Source of the DNA: Glandiceps talaboti | Lineage: Eukaryota; Hemichordata; Enteropneusta; Spengelidae | DNA: 64,000 nt | Direction: 5' to 3' | Assembly: GCF_964340395.1 (NCBI RefSeq) | Contig: NC_135559.1 | Span: 20,952,611 to 21,016,610, forward strand | Part shown: positions 1 through 12,944 of the stretch, one piece after another | Layout of the letters: each line of letters starts with the position of its first letter | How positions within the stretch are numbered: the stretch's first letter is position 1 | Made by a program: the position numbers and the translations under genes | The notes under the pieces: model-generated | The model's input: only the letters and a program-made list of their open reading frames with translations | Told to the model about the DNA's origin: nothing | Databases searched by the model: none

Positions 1-639
1 CACCCAGTTTTTTGAATTGGCAGTAGGGGGGGGGATCATGCTGTTTTGAAAATTGTGAATGGGGGGTCATTATGTTTTGGATTGTGATGGAAGATAACAA
101 TCCTTTTCTACAATGGCACATAGCCTTGTCTGAAATGTGGTCATCTAAATATTTGTTCTTGTCCCTGTTTCTTACATGAATTCTTTAATATTGCTTATAA
201 GTCCAAACATTACAATACATATACAAATACATGTATTACCAAGCTACCACACTAGTTACAGAACATGTCATATAAATGCTTGGCTGTTTCACAATCAATG
301 ATTCACTTATATTGCACTTTTGGGGCAAAAGTGAACTTGAAGGTTTCGTAATGGTAATCTTCATAGATAGTTTATAAAAGAAATTAATCTAAATTGTTCT
401 ACTCGTCAGTATGAACTTGTCAGAAGGGATTAATACACTTTCTACTTTGGACACTACATGTTATTGACACCACAGATCACCACATCTCATCAGATTCCAG
501 TTTCTACTATACACTAGGTATGACCACCTAAAGTTCTGGAACATACCAGTGACTTTGCTATACGTTTAATATTAATGCCCCATTACCAATGTTACGGGCC
601 CATTTTTACGTGACATGGGAAACTCATTTAAATCTTACA

Positions 640-1400
640 TTTATGTTAGCTTTTCGAAGCTTAGAAATATTACCTCAAAGGCTATGAATAACCTAAAAAT
701 TGCCTTAATAGAAGCCAAAAAACTCAAGATCTGACAGGGGGATAACCCCAAGAACTCCCTCACCCCCCAGAGGTCACCCATGCATTCAACCAACAATCGG
801 ATGCACCAACAACCTTTTTAAGAACATATTTCAACCCTATGTAAGTTATAAAGAATTACTTATAGTTTCTGATACTTGATGGTGCTGTCTTGTAAAGCAA
901 GGATTAAGTTATTGCTTGAAAGCGTCTGAAGAGCCTAAATATTGGCTTTAAGAGTAACAATCCTCCAGGGCTTCTAAAGGGAGACCCCTTGGACCCCCCC
1001 CCCACATGAGGTGGACATATCCCAGTCTACCCCCTACCTCGTAATGTCAAGATGCTATCAAAGTACATTTCAAAAGTATTTCAACCCTATGTAGTTGCTT
1101 TTTACATGTTGGCGCTGTCTTGTAAAGCTTGGAAATTATTGTCTGAAGCTAGGGTCTGAATAGTCTCAAAATTGACTTTTCAGAGTAAAAAAACCCCAGG
1201 GCTTCTACGGGAGACCCCATAGGACCCCTACCCCATAAGAGATGTACATATTTCCTTCTCAAGCTTTTCCCTTCCTTTCACTGCCAAGATGCTATTGAAC
1301 TCCTTTGGAATATATTTACCCTGTGAAGTCAATAATTATAATTATGAAAGTGCTATCGCAGGATCTTATAAAGTAGTTGCAGTTGATTTTCCAAACAAAA
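640..1400. repeat. Degenerate tandem repeat, about 249-bp unit
   Basis: Two clear copies and a decayed third share landmarks in the same order: a 'ttcaaccctatgta' block (about 828 and 1078, weaker at 1310), a 'gctgtcttgtaaagc' block, a 'cagggcttct' block followed by 'gggagacccc', and a C-run. The spacing of about 249 bases is constant. I see no coding potential and no terminal repeats. It could be part of a larger dispersed element. Bases 1-640 hold nothing I recognise. Confidence 0.7.
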
Positions 1401-1926
1401 ATTCTCTGGTTTTATACCATAAATCAGGTTTTTTTACGTTGATTTTGGAAAGGACTCTTGGATTACAGAATTACTTTCACCGTGTGTAGACATCAAGCAA
1501 CATACAGCGTTACAAGTTTGTGGGACACTAGTCTTGAGGCTATTCATTTCAGTACGTGTATCTCGCATTGGTACGGCTCCAAATTTGACATTAACGGCAA
1601 CAGCTGTATCCGACTGACCATAATCAACTGTGTGAACAAAGCACCATATTACAAACACAATATGTGAATGTACCATATATTATTACTGACATAGACTGTT
1701 CAGTTGTATCAAAGCATGAGTTCCAACTACCGTTATTATATCCATTGAGCTAGTTTATGCCAAACTGTGATCTATGAATTCAATAGATAACAACAGATAA
1801 CCTCTAAACGAGAGGGACACATTCACACAAACATCATTTTCATACAGCACTCAAATTATTTTTATTATTTCCAAAACAAGCTCTTCTTCATTTTTGAAGT
1901 TTTTGTTTCCACACCCACACCCACAC

Positions 1927-2157
<231 letters not shown>

Positions 2158-2159
2158 TG

Positions 2160-3860
2160 GTGAGTATCAATCTGCTAAGACAGTGCTCTATACCGCAGTG
2201 GCAGAGCGCAATAGTTTAGTAGTAGTAGTACTGGAACTCTTTCTTGGTTGTAACTCGGAGTTTCATGCATCGTGCGATAATCAGACAACTTAGCAATGGA
2301 ATTGTGTGAATCTCAATCACCAAGATGCTAAGTATTTATGACAAAAATAAGATTGCATTTGAATACTAAAAATTACTATACATGTGAGATTGAATTTTGA
2401 ATACTGGTGAAACCGAAAGAAAAAAAAAGATGCATTCAGAAAAAAGTGATGTTGGTTACGTTGCTAGCAATCAACATGTGTATGTGTACGTGTCACTGGC
2501 ATCCATTACATGGGTGTTAATTTTGTGTTACAATTATTGTAACTGTGTTGATGGTTTTGATGGGAAAAGACAAATCTCAACTGAAAATACAATTTTTATC
2601 ATCAACTATAAATCATCATGTGGATGAGGGCGGGGATACCCAGATTTCGAGAATGAAGTAAACTGGCAAATGATGTTTCTTATCACCAAATATGACATTT
2701 GATCAACCCTGATATACCATACTAGAATTAGTGTAATAAAACAATCAATTACAGACTGCTTAGGTTATCACCACAAAAATATCAACAGTTATGTATGAAA
2801 CTTTGCTCCTTTAATTACACCTACTTTGCTGGTGTGCTCTTTTCAAAGGCGTCTTTACATGTAAGTTCTATAGCACACTCTTCATGTGCTGATGAGTATA
2901 AATTAGCCTCACAGTCAAAATCAGTTTTAGCCAGTGTGAGAATATTCTCATATAGAGTCTCTGATTCAGCGTCATATATGAAAGTACTCAATAAATAATG
3001 TCTACATTAGATTACAGGAAATGGCTCTATTTCACAACTTCTTGTGGAGAGAAGGAATGTCTCACCCTTTATTTTCTTTGGCGAAAAAGATAACCTGAAA
3101 TAGATTTAAAAACTTGTTACTCATACTTATGTATGTCAGAGTAGGTCAAATGATGAAAATGTGACTTGGAGAAAGATTTTAGACCCTTTTAACAGTCTGT
3201 AGAAATTGCATTTTATGTTGGGTGTGACGTGAGACCATTACCCCAGTCTCAATAGTACTATAGCTTGTTTGACTATTTAATTTGGCTGTCGTGATTTTCC
3301 AATTTGAGGCTGAATCAGAGGCTCTACGTAAGACTAGCCTCTGATTAGACTGGAAACTGTTTCTGCTTTTAGAACCAACTATATATATGTTCTGTGCTGC
3401 ATAAAAGCATTTTTGATGCATACGTATATATATACGTATTGTTGTCAGTCACCATTTTGAGGGTTGCTCTCGATGAGGGCTCCATAATACTCCTTCCATT
3501 CATTGCCCGAATTAATATGCTTTGATAGATCAATGCCACTACATTGTCTGCCGTGAATTCGATATATTTTCAAGTGCCCCCTGTTTATCACCGCTTTTTT
3601 TTAAACTTCATCTCCAAATATTTCAAGTACCCCCCCCCCCCACTAAAACCAGCTTTCTTGCACAGTTACACATGGCATCGTGATTTCAACATACGCGCAT
3701 GAAACTCGTAACACATTGTTACGTAGGTTTTCAAAACATCATATAGTCTTGGTTACCGGCAGTAATTATTGTTGCCTAGAATTGATGTGTAAACAATACA
3801 CACATTTTGTTACCAAGGACACATACAGGCGTAGTGTCAAAATCGTTCACAAATGCACAC
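2160..3860. other. Stretch without recognisable gene
   Basis: Only short open frames occur here, none with family resemblance or splice logic that I could follow. Segments near 2880-2970 and 3290-3350 share words such as 'gattcagcg' and 'gattcagaggctc' in opposite orientation, so an old dispersed repeat is possible. Confidence 0.5.
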
Positions 3861-3869
3861 CATCGTAGC

Positions 3870-5500
3870 GTGCAGACATTGTAAACGTGCGTTCAGACAA
3901 GGGGATGGAGAATACAGATGTGGACAAGTATATGTTGGCGCATCCTAACAGAGGTTGTGGGAGAGGGAGCCACATTGCTGGGAGAAGCGTACACAACCAA
4001 AGAATCGAACGACTATGGCAAGATGTATACTGTGGGAGTATTTATGTTTTTATGACTTATTCTATTATATGGAAGACTTGAGGATACTTGATCCTGTCAA
4101 CGAGGTGCACATTTTTTTGCCTGCACCATGTCTTCCTGCCCAGAATAATAGAGTCATGGAGATGTTCACTGGAGGGTGGAATGTCCATTATATCAGAACA
4201 GCTGGAAACCAACCTCCAAACCAGCTATGGGTCAGTGGTCTTTTAGCCATTGCAAATTCCAGTGGTACAGTTGAAAGGGGGGTCTTCCAATCCACAGAAC
4301 AAGTAAGTATAATTATATCTATACAAACCTGTTAGTGTGTTAATAAGACTACTTAGGGAAACTGACAAAACATACCTAATACAGGGTTGTAGACATAACT
4401 GTATTAGCCCTGTGGTGGTATAGCCACACACATATCTAGTACAGGGTTGTAGACATAACTGTATTAGCCCATAGCTGTTGTAGCAGCTTTGGATAACATA
4501 GCCCAATAACAGCTTTGATGTGCACAAGACTGACACATACTTTAATTCAACCTGTTTAGCAACTTGTATTCCCACTATTATGTATATCTTAGCATGGATG
4601 TGGAAAGTGGCAGTTTGAGCATCACGAACTTTTTCCTGACAGCCATGTACTGGCAGTGTGAGCAATACTGTATTATGGGTAAGAGTATTTCCTGCAGCCA
4701 TATGAATCATGATACATACACGCATGGTTCCGAGATGTGCATTACAGTCTATGCATAGAGATGAAATGCATATCAGGTATACTTCTGACAACCATGTGGA
4801 AGAGCAGTAGCAAAACATACCCTGCAACATGGACATGATATACAATGTTCCTATTTAATCTTGCATATATGTTAGTTGGCATAAAATTTAATCCTGCATG
4901 TGTTTCAATCTCACATATTATTCCTTCAAAATGTTCCTAGATACTCACACCTAATTTTCTGTCACAGTCTCAGTTTGCCAATTAAGTGTTAAAATATAGA
5001 TTGTATGTGTGATGGAATTCAATTGTTTTGCCTCAATACTTCATGATGTGCAACATTTCCATGTCATGTATCTAGTGAGTTGTTTTACTATAATTGTTTT
5101 ATTATTTTTGATAAGTATGTAGTATTGACATTCATATACAATACTGTCATATATACATATGGACAGAAAAACAACACCTATCAGCAGGGTTGTATTGAAG
5201 TTATTAACTTAATTGTCTTCTATTCAGACCAAATTCTTTGCAACAGTTAGATTGGCAAAGTCAGGTTTCCATTATCTCATTTTCAAATTTCATTTGACAG
5301 GATTTGGAATACTATGGTGTTGATTGGGAAGGCCCAACTCCAACAAATGGACCAGAACTTGTAAGTTTAACAGTTCCTGATGTGGCAATACCACTTGAAG
5401 AGGAGAAATATAGCTAGAGAAGTGTTCATGTTGATCGACCCACTTGCAGAATCATCAAGTAATGGGATTGATATACATGTATATGTAGAGGCTCTTGACA
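3870..5500 (+). pseudogene. Decayed integrase-core-domain gene with one intron
   Basis: The reading starts in the middle of a domain with VRSDKGMEN, then a short loop and [13 protein letters not shown], as in a family of integrase-core-domain proteins found in fish and invertebrate genomes (retroviral-type integrase fold of transposon origin). After that the frame changes at about 4035 ([10 protein letters not shown]), again near 4110-4150 (the HHVFLP stretch) and back for GGWNVHYIRTAGNQPPNQLW. A good donor (gtaagt at about 4303) and an acceptor after a pyrimidine tract (about 5300) join a second exon with DLEYYGVDWEGPTP. A further shift near 5415 is needed to recover IDPLAESSSNGIDI. Several shifts make this a pseudogene. 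The N-terminal half, including the first acidic residues, was not found upstream. Confidence 0.7.
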
Positions 5501-5871
5501 TAGTTAACTCTTTCCTGTTATGATAAAGTACCAGTGGTTGAATATTGGTAACAAACTAATGGAGTATTCAAAAAGGTCAAGGTCATGTTATGTTTGATGT
5601 CAAGACACTGACTAAAGGACAACAAAAAGACAGGGAACTATGAGTATTTTTATAAATTGCAGTTTCTAGTAAGTCATTGTATGGTTTTACTTCATCTACA
5701 TAATGTGCATCATCTACATACACGACAAATAGAAAGTTGTGATGTTTGAGGGTTTCTTTCCTCCATATGGTTAATCAACATACCTTTATTTAATTTATTT
5801 TGTGCTCCCCTTGATTATTAATTGACAACAATTAATAAGTTCTAAACCAGAATGCATACCTTTACTTAAAT
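5501..5871. other. Spacer, nothing recognised
   Basis: AT-rich spacer between the integrase-like pseudogene and the Gypsy remnant. I saw no open frame or repeat structure that I could support. Confidence 0.5.
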
Positions 5872-6250
5872 TTATGTTGCCTCATCAGTATGCACATTCA
5901 ACAAGTCAATCTCTATGGGCGTTTCGGAATTAACCCAATCTGTGGGCTCATCCACTTTAGCAATAATGCCCTGGGTTACCAATGAGTTCAGGGTTACCAA
6001 TGAGTTCAGTTCCTGTTTCAGTCGTTCACTTAGTGCCTGTGGTACACGTCGTGGTGGGTGCACAACTGGGGGTACACTCCTTGGAAACAGCCAATGCCTT
6101 CAAAGCACTGCTTGTAGACATGCATTATCTGTTCTTTAGCTGTAGGGTCACCTAAGGTGTGTGAACTTAAGGGAAAATGACTACTGGTCATAAGGACCGA
6201 CATGTAGCAAATACTGCTGGTCCTTAAGGAAAACTGCTGGTCCATATTCA
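5872..6250 (-). pseudogene. Gypsy-type pol fragment (start of reverse transcriptase)
   Basis: Read on the minus strand, two frames give the region before the RT palm: CFEGIGCFQGVY, then HPPRRVPQALSERLKQEL and QGIIAKVDEPTDWVNS. These are standard for the N-terminal edge of Ty3/Gypsy reverse transcriptase. A frame change separates them. There is also a small in-frame duplication: NSLVT occurs twice. After WVNS the similarity stops, so the palm and its catalytic aspartates are missing. It is probably the same decayed element as the gag/protease remnant at 7836-8437, with about 1.6 kb of other DNA between. No function is expected. Confidence 0.75.
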
Positions 6251-7835
6251 ATGCAGTTCACATTCACGACCTGTATCTACACCCCCCAATTACAGGTTAA
6301 ATGATTTTGAACTTTAATATGATACAACATATCTTTAGATATACTAAAGTAAAAGAGAGTACAACGAATTGTTTACTATCCACTATTATTTCATCAATCT
6401 GTTCTTACAATTGAAAATTTCCACTCACAGAGTCAAAAAATACAACTTGGAAGTAAACTTGGCAGTAAATTTTGGATTCGCAACCAAGTAATTTTTTACT
6501 CTGTGAGGAGAGATTTTCATTTGTAACTATGAACCAAGAGACTATGAATATTCATTCTCGATTAATCTGTTCCTATACATGTAGACTATAGTGGCCTGAG
6601 ACTGAATGTATTCATTCCATCATAGAAATACAGATCCATAGATTGTAGATAATATGGATGAATGAATGAATCAATAAATCTACATTATCTGCAATCTCTA
6701 AGAGCTCACAGTCCTCTCCTTACTCTCTGTACGATTCACTAAATTCTGAATCACATAATCCAAAGTCAGATTCATCGTCTGTGTCAACAGCTGATGTAGC
6801 TTTCCCACCCTTACCAAACTTAGACCACAAATTCATCACAAATTCATCATAGCAGAGGGTTTTGTCGCATAACTATCCCTCTTGAAAACTGTGTATTCGC
6901 TTTTATTTCAATTTCCATCCACACAGTGACACGGAGCGGTTTCGTCTACCTTCAGTCTTTATAAATATGTACTGAAGCCCCCCCCCCCATAAAGCCCTAC
7001 CCCGTATACCCTACCGTGGTGTATTGAGTATCGTCTCTGACTGTTTGTGTAAGAAATCTGACCATGATGAAGAGAACTGTGTCTTACAGTGCGAGTTTTT
7101 TTGACGTGGGAGCATGATGTGTTGACTGTACTGTCCTGTTTCATCCACTATGTACCCGTGTTTGGCATGATGCAGTATTTTTCCAGATACAACAATGGCA
7201 ACAAAAATGCAACATTTCTAAGTTTATACGTTGATTACAACATAACAGGACATACATTATCATATGCATCAAATTGACAGCAATCAGACTACGCATTTCT
7301 TTTACTGTTTTTACAAAAAAAACCTATATCGTACTGGAGATATCTTACGAAGTGTACCTGCCTTCTTTATTAGTTAAAACGCCATTTTCAGAGTAGTTTA
7401 TATGTTTTCCGTGTTTGTTTTGATTACATTTACCAACTTTAATACCAGCCTTTAAAAACATTGTCTGTTTCGTCTTCTTCTTCGGAAGCTCATTTTCGCC
7501 TTCTAAATATCGCCACATACTTTATAAATACAACGTGGAACTGTCTCAAACACGTTAAAAGTTTCATACACGATGTAAAATAGACGTATGTGCTGAATGC
7601 GTAAGATGTGTCAGAATGTCTAAGACGTTATGATTAGTCAAGACACAAATAATTCGAGAAATCCAACCATGTGTTTGCTAACATAATTTCATAAAGTAAA
7701 TGCTGTATGCTACATCATATGTGGACATGATACATGTATCAACATTGACAACAACACATAGCAAGCTAGCTCTGTGTTGCTGTTGCTTGACTTGAACGAG
7801 ATGTCGAGAGTAAAATAGGTAACACAAGATGAGAT
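6251..7835. other. Sequence between two Gypsy remnants
   Basis: This separates pol and gag fragments of one minus-strand element and is therefore probably inserted or rearranged DNA. It contains a dispersed repeat at 6865-7240 described separately. A short acidic, serine-rich open stretch on the minus strand (about 6845-6722, ending in a stop) could be read as a terminal exon, but nothing around it supports that. Confidence 0.45.
6865..7240 (+). repeat. Dispersed repeat, copy 1 (second copy at 27715-28100)
   Basis: Matches 27715-28100 in the same orientation over several blocks, including 'ccttgaaaact/cttgaaaactgtg', 'cagtgacacggagc/agtgacacgaagc', 'gtgttgactgtactgt' and 'acccgtgtttggcatgat'. 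Identity is moderate with indels, so the copies are old. No coding potential was seen in either. Confidence 0.7.
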
Positions 7836-8437
7836 TCATGTAGGTGAAATTGGATCTATCTTTGAATAAATGTTTTTATTTACTCCAAGTTTCAACTGGT
7901 CATAAGGACCGATATGTTGTTGTAATTCTGAAAAACTGTCGGTCCGAACGGAAATCTGTTGGTCTCGGGCCGAAGGACCGGCGTTAAATTCGCACGCTGG
8001 AGCCTCAGCCTCACCTTTGGAAGGCGATATATCATGTTGAGTGATGCTGTAATTCACAGTAACAAGTCCCATATCCTGGCAAGTAGGCAGGCCCAGTATT
8101 GTTGGACCCTCACATTGTACAACGAAAAATGAGCACGACTTGGAACCGGGTTTAGCCTTACGTGAGCGGCATACACGCTTCCAGTGATTCGGCTTGCCAC
8201 ATGCTCTGCATTCAGATCCGTGTGCTGGGCAGGAGGACCAGTCAGATTGGTCATGTACTGTGCCACAATTTCCACATTTACCAGTTTTAGTATGTGTACT
8301 CTGCCTAATCTGTGAAGTGCATCGCATAGCATTTGGACAGTACTGCTATCTACAGTGTTACGTATGGCAGTTAGCTGGGTACATGTGGCCTCTAATGTAC
8401 GTGCGACGAAGCAAAAATAACACCGGCCTGGTGTCAA
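7836..8437 (-). pseudogene. Gypsy-type gag zinc knuckles and protease-edge remnant
   Basis: The minus strand encodes two adjacent zinc-knuckle-like Cys/His clusters, CGNCGTVHD.. and CRACGKPNHWKRVC, followed by GPTILGLPTCQDMGLVTVNY, the segment that follows the protease core in Mag/Steamer-type Gypsy elements. A second frame upstream carries the gag end (ARTLEATCTQL). A shift is therefore needed, and the protease active-site D-T/S-G segment is deleted. Gag proper is also missing, because only about 80 bases separate this from the primer-binding site at 8497-8514. It is a dead, deleted element. Confidence 0.78.
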
Positions 8438-8496
8438 TCATCCAGTTTCCACTGTAAAATACACACCTGAAGTTACTGCTGAGTTGTGTAACTTCG

Positions 8497-8514
8497 ATCT
8501 CGCTTCTGACACCA
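8497..8514 (-). promoter_or_regulatory. Primer-binding site of the minus-strand Gypsy element
   Basis: Directly next to the LTR end, the minus strand reads tggtgtcagaagcgagat. TGGTGTCAGAAGYG is a common primer-binding sequence of Mag-type Gypsy elements, complementary to a tRNA 3' end. This fixes the orientation and the inner LTR boundary. Confidence 0.75.
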
Positions 8515-8672
8515 TGTAATGAGTTGGGGTTCGATATGTAGTGGGTGTGTGATGAAGAAGAGACACTGACAACGACAATGTGTATGAAAGTAACTGCGTA
8601 TCTGTATTATATGATGAATAATTAATGAGGTCATGTAAGGTCAACAACAGTCTAGCATTACAACTCATGACA
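8515..8672 (-). repeat. 158-bp LTR of the minus-strand Gypsy element
   Basis: Begins tgtaatgagttg and ends caactcatgaca on the plus strand, i.e. matched inverted ends with the TG..CA termini typical of LTRs, and abuts the primer-binding site. Only this 5' LTR was found; the partner expected to the left of 5872 is absent. No clear target duplication can be tested without the partner. Confidence 0.72.
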
Positions 8673-9437
<765 letters not shown>

Positions 9438-9839
9438 TGCACATGTTTGTTTGTAAGCGAATTAAGATATAGGTCAAAAGATTTATACTTTTCACTTTTT
9501 CAGACAGGTTTTTGCAGAAGGTAGAGCAGTGACGTGTGCTTTTGCAAGGTCATCTATATCGTGATATTATTATAAAACGGCATCACGAGGTCATACGAAG
9601 GACATCTTTGAAGCCATTAGAGGTGCATGATCTACATAGATAGGTCAGTGGTCTGTATACTGTTAATACTATTTATTTACATGGTCCAACAATTACTATA
9701 ACGTCCCAGGCGAAAAGTTACAAAGTGCGTTTAATATGAACATTGTTAAGGAAAAAAACCCTGAAAAAGTGTGTCTCAGTGTCTCAGAAACAAAAGACTC
9801 ATTAGGAATATAATGTATGTGACTTTGTTCTGTTGTTTG

Positions 9840-10230
9840 GTTGTATTGCGTGCACTATATGGCTGTTGCATTGTACCTCATAGTAGCGGTGTAGCCAGTG
9901 TAAGGGGTAAACAGTGGTTACTAGCTGTGACTTTCACTGAGGGATCAAAGGTCGGTATTGTGTTTCAGTCTAGTGATGAGGATGGTTGTTGTGTTGTATA
10001 TTTTGTGCACTATATGGCTGTTGCATTGTACCTCATAGTACCCCTGTAGTTGTTTTAAATGGCAAACGGTGGTTCAAGCTGTGACTTCCACTGAGGGGTC
10101 AACGGTCGGTATTGTGTTTCAGTATTGTGATGGTTGTTGTTATGTTGTATTGTATCCTTGCGTAATACTATACTATTTTATTGCATTGTATGCGCTGTGA
10201 CTGTTGCACTGTATCCTCCCCATTAGCTAT
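9840..10230. repeat. Short tandem duplication block
   Basis: The segment 'cactatatggctgttgcatt' followed by 'gtacctcatagta' occurs at about 9851 and 10010, each followed by a 'gtgact..cactgagg.tcaa' block and 'ggtcggtattgtgtttcag'. A third decayed version follows near 10180. The unit is about 160 bases. No gene was seen. Confidence 0.65.
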
Positions 10231-10429
10231 AATGGGGGGGGGGGGGGTGCTGATATACTGTATGCAACAAGACTCTTAAATATGTAAGACAGAATTACAA
10301 TAGACAAAAACTGATACCACAAATGACAGAATGATTTGAAAGCCACTGTTCATATAAAAATCCCCTAACTTTTTATTCCTGGTTTCGTTTCATTCCGTTT
10401 CGTTTCGATGCGCCGATTACCATAAATCC

Positions 10430-10620
10430 TGTCATCCATTTTAACCAAGTCTCAGCTAGTCTGTGTCAGACATAAGCTGGCGAAAAATCACTGCCATCCA
10501 CTTTAACCAAGTGTCAGACATAAGCTGGTGGCAAATCACTGTCGTCCATTTTAACCAAGTCTCAGCTAGTCTGTGTCAGACATAAGCTGGCGAAAAATCA
10601 CTGCCACTGCCATCGATTTT
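10430..10620. repeat. Tandem repeat with unit of about 55-60 bases
   Basis: Three copies share 'ttttaaccaagt', 'gtgtcagacataagctgg' and 'aaatcactg'; the middle copy has lost part of the unit. A related decayed copy lies at about 11430-11500. Non-coding. Confidence 0.7.
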
Positions 10621-10804
10621 AACTAAGACAGGTAACATCTGTCATACACACAATGTCTAAAGTTGAAATGTACATCATATAGTAGCCATGTAGTTGTGTT
10701 CCTTGTCTATATCAATTATATGACCTCCACGAATAGGGTAAAGGTCAGTATGTGTAGTGATTCAATTGCCTTTGTTGTAATTTGTATTAGTATTTTGAAT
10801 TTTG

Positions 10805-11430
10805 AACTCAGACCTTTAAAATATGTACTGTGTAGGGATAATGTAGTGTAGAGGTAATGTGGTGTGACGGTCAGCAATCTCTATGAGGATGGCCACACAA
10901 CTCAGACCTTTTGAATATGTACTGTGTAGGGATAATGTAGTGTAGAGGTAATGTGGTGTGACGGTCAGCAATCTCTATGAGGATGGCCACACAACTCAGT
11001 CCGTTTAAATATGTACTGTGTAGGGATGTAAAGTGTAGAGGTAATGTGGTGTGACGGTCAGTAATCTCTATGAGGATGGCCACACAACTCAGACCATTTA
11101 AATATGTACTGTATAGGGATGTAAAGTGTAGAGGTAATGTGGTGTGACGGTCAGCAATCTCTATGAGGATGGCCACACAACTCAGACCTTTTGAATATGT
11201 ACTGTGTATGGATAAAAAGTAAAGAGGGTTTTGTGGTGTGACGGTCAGCAATCTCCAATAGTTTGGCCACACAACTCAGACCTTTAAGATATGTACTGTG
11301 TTGGGATAAAAAGTGTGGGGTTTTGTGGTGTGACGGTCAGCAATCTCTAATAGTTTGGCCACACAACTCGGACCTTTTAGATATGTACTGTGTAGGGATA
11401 TAAAGTGTAGAGGGTTTTGTGGTGTGTCTG
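10805..11430. repeat. Tandem repeat, about 92-bp unit, six to seven copies
   Basis: Landmarks 'caactcagacc', 'atgtactgtgtaggg', 'ggtgtgacggtcagcaatct' and 'tggccacacaactc' recur at nearly constant spacing. Copies differ by small indels in the 'gataatgtagtgtagagg' part. The 133-residue open frame on the minus strand only reflects the repeat. A minisatellite with no sign of a gene. Confidence 0.88.
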
Positions 11431-11924
11431 TGTCAGACATGTATAAGTTGTTGACAGATCACCATCATCAATTTTAACCTAGTGTCAGGTAGTATTTGTC
11501 AGACATACAATGTTGTTCTATTCTACCATACCTCATAGTATATGTAGTTATTTGAAGTGGCAATTTACATCAATTATGCGACCTCCACGAATAGGTTAAC
11601 TGTCAGTATGAGTGTGTTTCGATGTAGCGATCTCTTGGTTCTATTAATAATATATGGGGTAATGTTACTGTACGGTATAGTATATCTCCAGAGAGCTATT
11701 AAACATACATTCAAAGTCAGTTCAGTGGATAGCACACATTGCTATTTTCCTTGTATAAATATACTCTGAAGAGAAACATAGAGAGGTACATTTGTTCTAC
11801 AACTGGATTTGAGAACAATACACAGCTCCTCAAATTGTCAAAAGCTTAAAAACATTCTTTGCCGCCAATACAACCATTCGTTACATAATGGTTTTCAATT
11901 CGACTTGAAACAGTTTATATTTCA

Positions 11925-12115
11925 CTGGTCAATACCAAATGTCTTGATATACAAAAGATTGCCACCTTATTTACATGTCAAGTACTGGTCAATACCAAAT
12001 GTCTTGATAAACAAGAGAATGTCATCTTATTTACATGTCATTATTAATTTAAGCACTGGTCAATACCAAATGTTTTGATATACAAAAGATTGCCATCTTA
12101 TTTACATGTCATATT
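11925..12115. repeat. Tandem repeat, 60-70-bp unit, three copies
   Basis: Three copies of 'tcaataccaaatg', 'ttgatatacaaaagattg' and 'cttatttacatgtca' with short variable linkers. The plus-strand open frame (WSIPNVLI repeated) is a by-product. Confidence 0.85.
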
Positions 12116-12274
12116 CATTTTAGCAATCACCCTTTATTGTTTTCTCTTTAGTATAGACCTTGAGGAGCATGGTGATGTTACTCATCATGGAACCAGGTGA
12201 AAATGTCCACGCAACGGTCATAGACCTTGACAACAATTCCGAAGTGTAGTTGAACGACGAATACGAGATGGAAT

Positions 12275-12650
12275 AAACATTGAAAAGACGAGGGCAGGCC
12301 TTCTCCGACAAAGAGTTTTTATAGGATAACATTGTCTAAAAGCGGACATTTTGAAAAAAAAATTAAAGATAAAGTGAAAGATATTGAGCGAGAGCTTCCC
12401 CTCGACGAAGCGTTTCTGTGTAATATTATCGACAATATCAGCTAAAAGTCTAACATTTTGAATAACCTTTTGACTGAATACTCAGATGAGGGAGGGCTTT
12501 TCCCGACCGACAAAGCGTTTTTATTCGACAGTATTGTCTAAAAATCTAATATTGTTAAAAAGTTAGACTACCCAGAAGATAGAGGGTCATTCCCGACAAG
12601 ATTTTCTGTAACCATCGTAAATATTTGACGTTTAGACGATAATCCGGTAA
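12275..12650. repeat. Strongly diverged tandem repeat, about 100-bp unit
   Basis: Four successive segments contain, in order, a 'cgacaaag/cgacgaagcg' block, a 'tattgtctaaaa'-like block and a 'ctaacattttg' block. Identity is low but the order is kept. Non-coding. Confidence 0.5.
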
Positions 12651-12836
12651 TGAAATTTTGTGCAATGTCGCGCTTGCATGAGTTCAGCATTCCCGTTAAT
12701 TTCTTTTATCTCATAGGTTGCAGTATAGAGAATGCAAGTATTCAATAAGTAATCAAAACAATGCTTTTGTTTTTACTTGCATCCTATACTTCCAGTCTAC
12801 TTCTGTTTTTTTTTTTATGTCGACAGCTTTTTTGTT

Positions 12837-12938
12837 AGTCTGTAAGGTACGCCATGACGGGACGCCCTCACACATCGGCCAAACTCTCCTTGAGAGGAGG
12901 TCGGTAAGGGAGGAACGTCACGACGTATCTTACAGTCT
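12837..12938. repeat. Small fold-back repeat
   Basis: Arms 12837-12871 and 12904-12938 are imperfect inverted copies (gtctgtaaggtacg against cgtatcttacagtc). Between them are about 32 bases, themselves partly self-complementary (tctccttgagagga). It resembles a short MITE-like fold-back; no target duplication was clear. Confidence 0.6.
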
Positions 12939-12944
12939 ACTTTT

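Noticed and set aside
6722-6845. Acidic terminal exon on the minus strand (DTDDESDFGLCDSEFSESYRE)
   Set aside because: It has a stop and plausible composition, but there is no clear acceptor in frame and it is surrounded by retrotransposon debris.
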